DNA of 8,860 bases, from positions 10,857 to 19,716 of the forward strand of contig JABZYY010000015.1 of assembly GCA_015264885.1 (NCBI GenBank), read 5' to 3'. The notes under the pieces are model-generated. The model searched no databases, had not been told where the DNA came from, and saw only the letters and a list, made by a program, of their open reading frames with translations. Origin of the DNA: Streptococcus sp. (GTDB lineage Bacteria; Bacillota; Bacilli; Lactobacillales; Aerococcaceae). This document shows positions 6,347 through 8,860 of the stretch, one piece after another (positions within the stretch are counted from its first letter, which is position 1; each line of letters begins with the position of its first letter). Made by a program: the position numbers and the translations under genes.

Positions 6347-7441
6347 ATGGAAAAAGTATTTGCTAGTCCGTCTCGTTATGTTCAGGGGAAAGATGTTCTT
6401 AAAACTGGTCTTTCTCACGTGTTGGCTCTTGGGAATCGACATCTCCTTCTTTGCGACCCTATCGTTTATGATTTAGTCGGTAAAGAACTAGAAGAAAATC
6501 TCGTAAAAGAAGGCGCATTTGTTCATCGTGAAATCTTCCATGGTGAAGCCACTAATGATGAAGTCCGCCGCGTTGCTGAAGTTGTGAAGGAACATCAATT
6601 AAACGTAGTCATCGGCTTAGGTGGTGGTAAATCGATTGATACAGCCAAAGCCATTGCGGACGATTCTAATTGTCCGGTAGCGATTTTACCAACAATTGCT
6701 TCAACGGATGCTCCAACTTCTGCACTCTCTGTAATTTATTCAGCAGAAGGCGTGTTTGAACGCTATCGTTTCTACAAGAAAAACCCAGAATTAGTATTAG
6801 TGGATACAAAAGTCATTGCCAATGCTCCTGTTCGTTTATTAATCTCAGGAATTGCCGATGCGCTTGCTACTTGGGTTGAGGCTCGTGCAGTCATCGAAGC
6901 ACAAGGAAGCACAATGGTCGGTCAAGTTCCAACGATTGCTGCAGAAGCCATCGCTCGTGTCTGCGAAAGTACTTTATTCGAAAATGGTCTACAAGCCGTA
7001 GCCGCAGCAAACGCCAAAGTGGTTACTCCATCTTTAGAAGCTATTGTAGAAGCAAACACCCTACTCAGCGGTATCGGTTTCGAATCGGCTGGTTTAGCAG
7101 CAGCGCATGCCATCCATAACGGATTCACAGCGATTCACGGAGACATCCATACTCTCACTCACGGTGAAAAAGTAGCTTATGGTACATTGACACAACTGTT
7201 ATTAGAAAATCGTCCAAAAGAAGAACTCGATAAATACATTACTTTCTATAAAGCACTTGGATTACCAACAACGCTGAAAGAAGTGAAATTGGATTCTGTA
7301 TCCTATGAAGACTTACTCAAGATTGGATCTCTAGCTACACAAGAAGGCGAAACTATCCACCAAATGGTTGTTGACTATACTGCCGAAGATGTGGCAAATG
7401 CTCTTCTTGCTCTTGACCAATATGTCACTACAAGATTCTAA
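6347..7441 (+). CDS. gldA: Glycerol dehydrogenase, NAD-dependent, zinc type
   Basis: This enzyme oxidises glycerol to dihydroxyacetone with NAD+, feeding a dihydroxyacetone kinase, or works in reverse to regenerate NAD+. The 364-residue protein has the family's usual length. The nucleotide-binding motif GLGGGKSIDTAK is at 90-101, and PTIASTDAPTSALSVIY (115-131) holds the substrate-pocket Asp121. The zinc ligands are Asp171 (GIADALATW), His254 (AAAHAIHNG) and His272 (THGEKVAYG), matching the Asp/His/His set known for the Geobacillus enzyme. An ATG two codons earlier is only two bases from the AAAGGAG (6332-6338), so the ATG at 6347, eight bases away, is preferred. It is the only clear plus-strand gene, with its own promoter, cre and terminator. 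No dhaKLM or glycerol facilitator gene is adjacent. The iron-type alcohol dehydrogenase superfamily has relatives with other substrates, but the match to GldA is strong. Confidence 0.93.
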   Translation: MEKVFASPSRYVQGKDVLKTGLSHVLALGNRHLLLCDPIVYDLVGKELEENLVKEGAFVHREIFHGEATNDEVRRVAEVVKEHQLNVVIGLGGGKSIDTAKAIADDSNCPVAILPTIASTDAPTSALSVIYSAEGVFERYRFYKKNPELVLVDTKVIANAPVRLLISGIADALATWVEARAVIEAQGSTMVGQVPTIAAEAIARVCESTLFENGLQAVAAANAKVVTPSLEAIVEANTLLSGIGFESAGLAAAHAIHNGFTAIHGDIHTLTHGEKVAYGTLTQLLLENRPKEELDKYITFYKALGLPTTLKEVKLDSVSYEDLLKIGSLATQEGETIHQMVVDYTAEDVANALLALDQYVTTRF

Positions 7442-7463
7442 AAATAACTAGATAAATTTCAAT

Positions 7464-7494
7464 AGCCCAAGCAGAAATCTGCTTGGGCTGTTTT
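7464..7494 (+). terminator. Rho-independent terminator of gldA
   Basis: AGCCCAAGCAG (7464-7474) pairs perfectly with CTGCTTGGGCT (7479-7489) around a 4-base loop, followed by GTTTT (7490-7494). It lies 22 bases after the gldA stop. On the minus strand the sequence after the stem has no good T-run, so it serves mainly gldA, though it may also slow comFC transcripts. Confidence 0.9.
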
Positions 7495-7506
7495 ATCGAT
7501 TTATTT

Positions 7507-7540
7507 TGTATCAAAAATGATACGTATCATTTTTGATACA
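7507..7540. repeat. Perfect 34-bp palindrome between convergent gldA and comFC
   Basis: The two 17-base halves are exact reverse complements with no spacer. Inside, the hexamer GTATCA or its complement TGATAC occurs four times: GTATCA-AAAA-TGATAC-GTATCA-TTTT-TGATAC, flanked by T and A. Each half is therefore itself a dyad with a 4-base centre. The palindrome ends 4 bases before the comFC stop codon complement. No U-tract follows on either strand, so it is not a standard terminator. It may be a double operator, a dispersed palindromic element or a 3'-end stabilising hairpin. Confidence 0.9.
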
Positions 7541-7544
7541 CTTT

Positions 7545-8225
7545 TTATCTAAATAATGTCAGAGACTCCACTTCTTCAACACCAGTTTCCATTAATGCTT
7601 TTGCGGCAAGGTGGATTGTTGCGCCGGTTGTATAAACATCATCCACCAATAAGACTTTCTTTGGAACCCCTACATTCTCTTTCACTTTAAAAGGTTGCTT
7701 TAGTTGCAGACGCTCCTGCCTTGTCTTCTCGGATTGCTTCTTCCCACTGCCAATATGTTCTAAAAGCGAAACAGCTGGTACATGGCACTGTTCCAGTAAA
7801 GTTGGAATCGTCTCGAATTCTCTTTTTCTTAGACTCGCTTTGGACGAAGGTAATGGACAGAGAACGAAGCCCCTCTTTTGATACTTTAGTAACTCTTGCC
7901 TTAATTCCTTTATCACCAACGTCATCACTCTTGTATCTCCCACAAATTTGAATAACTCCATAAACTTTCGCCCCGCCTCATCATAAGCATACAAGGCAGT
8001 ATTCTTTAGGAGTACCGCTTCTTTTACTTGATGCCATTTTTGACAATCCGGGCAGACTTCTACTTTTGTCATCAACCTCCCACACTCTAGGCAAGTTGGA
8101 TGCTGCCTTAATTCCATAAATGGATGCTCACAATAGACGCAGATGCACTTTCTGTTTGCTCCTAGTAAGAATGAGAGTATCGGCTCCGCTCTTTCAACTT
8201 CTTCGCCGCACCATAAACATTTCAT
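7545..8225 (-). CDS. comFC: Competence protein ComFC, phosphoribosyltransferase-fold DNA uptake factor
   Basis: ComFC acts in natural transformation with the helicase ComFA at the inner face of the DNA uptake channel, helping bring single strands into the cytoplasm. The 226-residue protein has an N-terminal Cys-rich region with Cys3, Cys6, Cys29, Cys32, Cys45, Cys48, Cys58 and Cys61, arranged as CxxC pairs suited to zinc. The C-terminal part has the type I phosphoribosyltransferase loop VLLVDDVYTTGAT (191-203) and the family's QSEKTRQERL segment (164-173). Its ATG overlaps the comFA TGA as ATGA (8222-8225), and GGAGG (8234-8238) precedes it, so the two are co-translated. The usual downstream neighbour hpf is absent here because gldA lies inverted in between. 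Competence genes also persist in species not known to be transformable; both frames here are intact as far as visible. Confidence 0.95.
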   Translation of the reverse strand: MKCLWCGEEVERAEPILSFLLGANRKCICVYCEHPFMELRQHPTCLECGRLMTKVEVCPDCQKWHQVKEAVLLKNTALYAYDEAGRKFMELFKFVGDTRVMTLVIKELRQELLKYQKRGFVLCPLPSSKASLRKREFETIPTLLEQCHVPAVSLLEHIGSGKKQSEKTRQERLQLKQPFKVKENVGVPKKVLLVDDVYTTGATIHLAAKALMETGVEEVESLTLFR

Positions 8226-8860
8226 TCGTGTTCCCTCCCAAGAAGTGCTTGTTGATTTAAGCCCTCGATTTCCCTGACCGCCTGGATCATTGCTTTTGTT
8301 TTGCCATTATGAAAATAGACCACTTCTCCTGTTGGACATTCTGCTGTCCGTCCAACGCGTCCTGCGATTTGCACGAGTACTTCTCTTGAGAATTCCTCTT
8401 CGTGCGCGTTGATGACGCAAACATCGACTCCTGGAAAAGTGACTCCGCGTTCTAGAATCGTTGTCGTCACAAGAAACTCGAGCTCTCCTGCTCTCATTTT
8501 TGCGATTCTTTCTTGCCGATACGTTTCTTTAGAGCTGACCGTCTCGAATTTTGCATTTGGAAACTGTCGTCTCAGTGCTACTTCTATCGGATTAAGAAGT
8601 GTAATTCTCGGTACAAACAGTAAAAATCGTTTCCCTACTTTAACATGTTCCTCTATAAACTGACACACAGGTTTTGGCACTTTCTTCTTTTTCAATCTTT
8701 TGTCTAAATCTCCGATAAAACTCATCGTCGGTACTACTAGTGGCTTCTTATGATATCGTTCTGGCAGCAAGGATACCGACAACTCTTTTCGTTTGATTCT
8801 TTTTTCTAAAGTCTGGGACGGAGTCGCCGTTAAATATAGCAAACAGCCATCCTCTTTCAC
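8222..8860 (-). CDS. comFA: Competence helicase ComFA, C-terminal half, 5' part off the window
   Basis: ComFA is a DEAD-box-like ATPase that helps drive incoming single-stranded DNA during transformation. Only the last 212 codons are present; the frame is open to the right edge. The lost part should hold the N-terminal Cys motif and the Walker A and B boxes. The visible part starts in helicase motif III (LTATPS, residues 10-15 of the fragment). The second RecA-like domain follows, with TTTILERGVTFPGVDVCVI (132-150, motif V region) and QIAGRVGR (164-171, motif VI with the arginine finger). The first visible codon is GTG, inside the motif III block, and is not the start. The stop overlaps the comFC start by four bases. 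Any competence-specific promoter would lie beyond the window. Confidence 0.95.
   Translation of the reverse strand: MKEDGCLLYLTATPSQTLEKRIKRKELSVSLLPERYHKKPLVVPTMSFIGDLDKRLKKKKVPKPVCQFIEEHVKVGKRFLLFVPRITLLNPIEVALRRQFPNAKFETVSSKETYRQERIAKMRAGELEFLVTTTILERGVTFPGVDVCVINAHEEEFSREVLVQIAGRVGRTAECPTGEVVYFHNGKTKAMIQAVREIEGLNQQALLGREHE

Noticed and set aside
6221..6442. Minus-strand frame of 73 codons across the gldA promoter and start
   Set aside because: It overlaps the gldA 5' end and promoter, has no ribosome binding site and looks compositionally random.
1..8860. Search for tRNA, rRNA, CRISPR array, insertion sequence, attachment site, riboswitch or T-box
   Set aside because: No cloverleaf-like sequence, repeat-spacer pattern, transposase or integrase frame, terminal repeats or T-box-like leader were seen on either strand.

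Overview
The window reads as chromosomal DNA of a low-GC Gram-positive bacterium, most likely in the Lactobacillales. The support is the AT-rich sequence, AAAGGAG-type ribosome binding sites, TTGACA/TATAAT promoters, a CcpA-type cre site, a long-form HPF, and the Firmicutes gene order comFA-comFC-hpf-secA-prfB. The gene styles would fit Carnobacteriaceae or a relative, but I cannot name a genus with confidence.

Layout from left to right. prfB (minus strand) is cut by the left edge just past its GGQ motif and carries a textbook programmed +1 frameshift site. A hairpin terminator separates it from secA (minus), whose product lacks the usual C-terminal zinc-binding tail. The secA leader holds a candidate extended -10 promoter and a compact stem-loop. 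Next comes a two-gene unit on the minus strand with its own promoter and terminator: a 44-codon small ORF, then a 523-residue ABC half-exporter whose ribosome binding site overlaps the small ORF's stop codon. Then hpf (minus) has a strong promoter, a leader with two stem-loops and a terminator. gldA, a zinc-type glycerol dehydrogenase, is the only clear plus-strand gene. It has a consensus promoter with a near-perfect cre in its spacer, and a strong terminator. It converges on comFC (minus). Between gldA and comFC lies a perfect 34-bp palindrome made of four alternating GTATCA/TGATAC units. comFC overlaps the end of comFA (minus) by four bases, and comFA runs off the right edge.

The core genes are housekeeping: DNA uptake (ComFA/ComFC), ribosome hibernation (HPF), preprotein export (SecA) and translation termination (RF2). 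Two cassettes break the conserved order: gldA, inverted, between comFC and hpf, and the small-ORF/ABC unit between hpf and secA. Each insert has its own promoter and terminator, so hpf and secA have become separate transcription units.

No tRNA, rRNA, CRISPR array, transposase or complete mobile element is visible. The most interesting items are the small-ORF/ABC exporter pair, the quadruple-unit palindrome, the dyads in the secA and hpf leaders, and the terminator between secA and prfB. None of these is clear evidence for a wholly new system.
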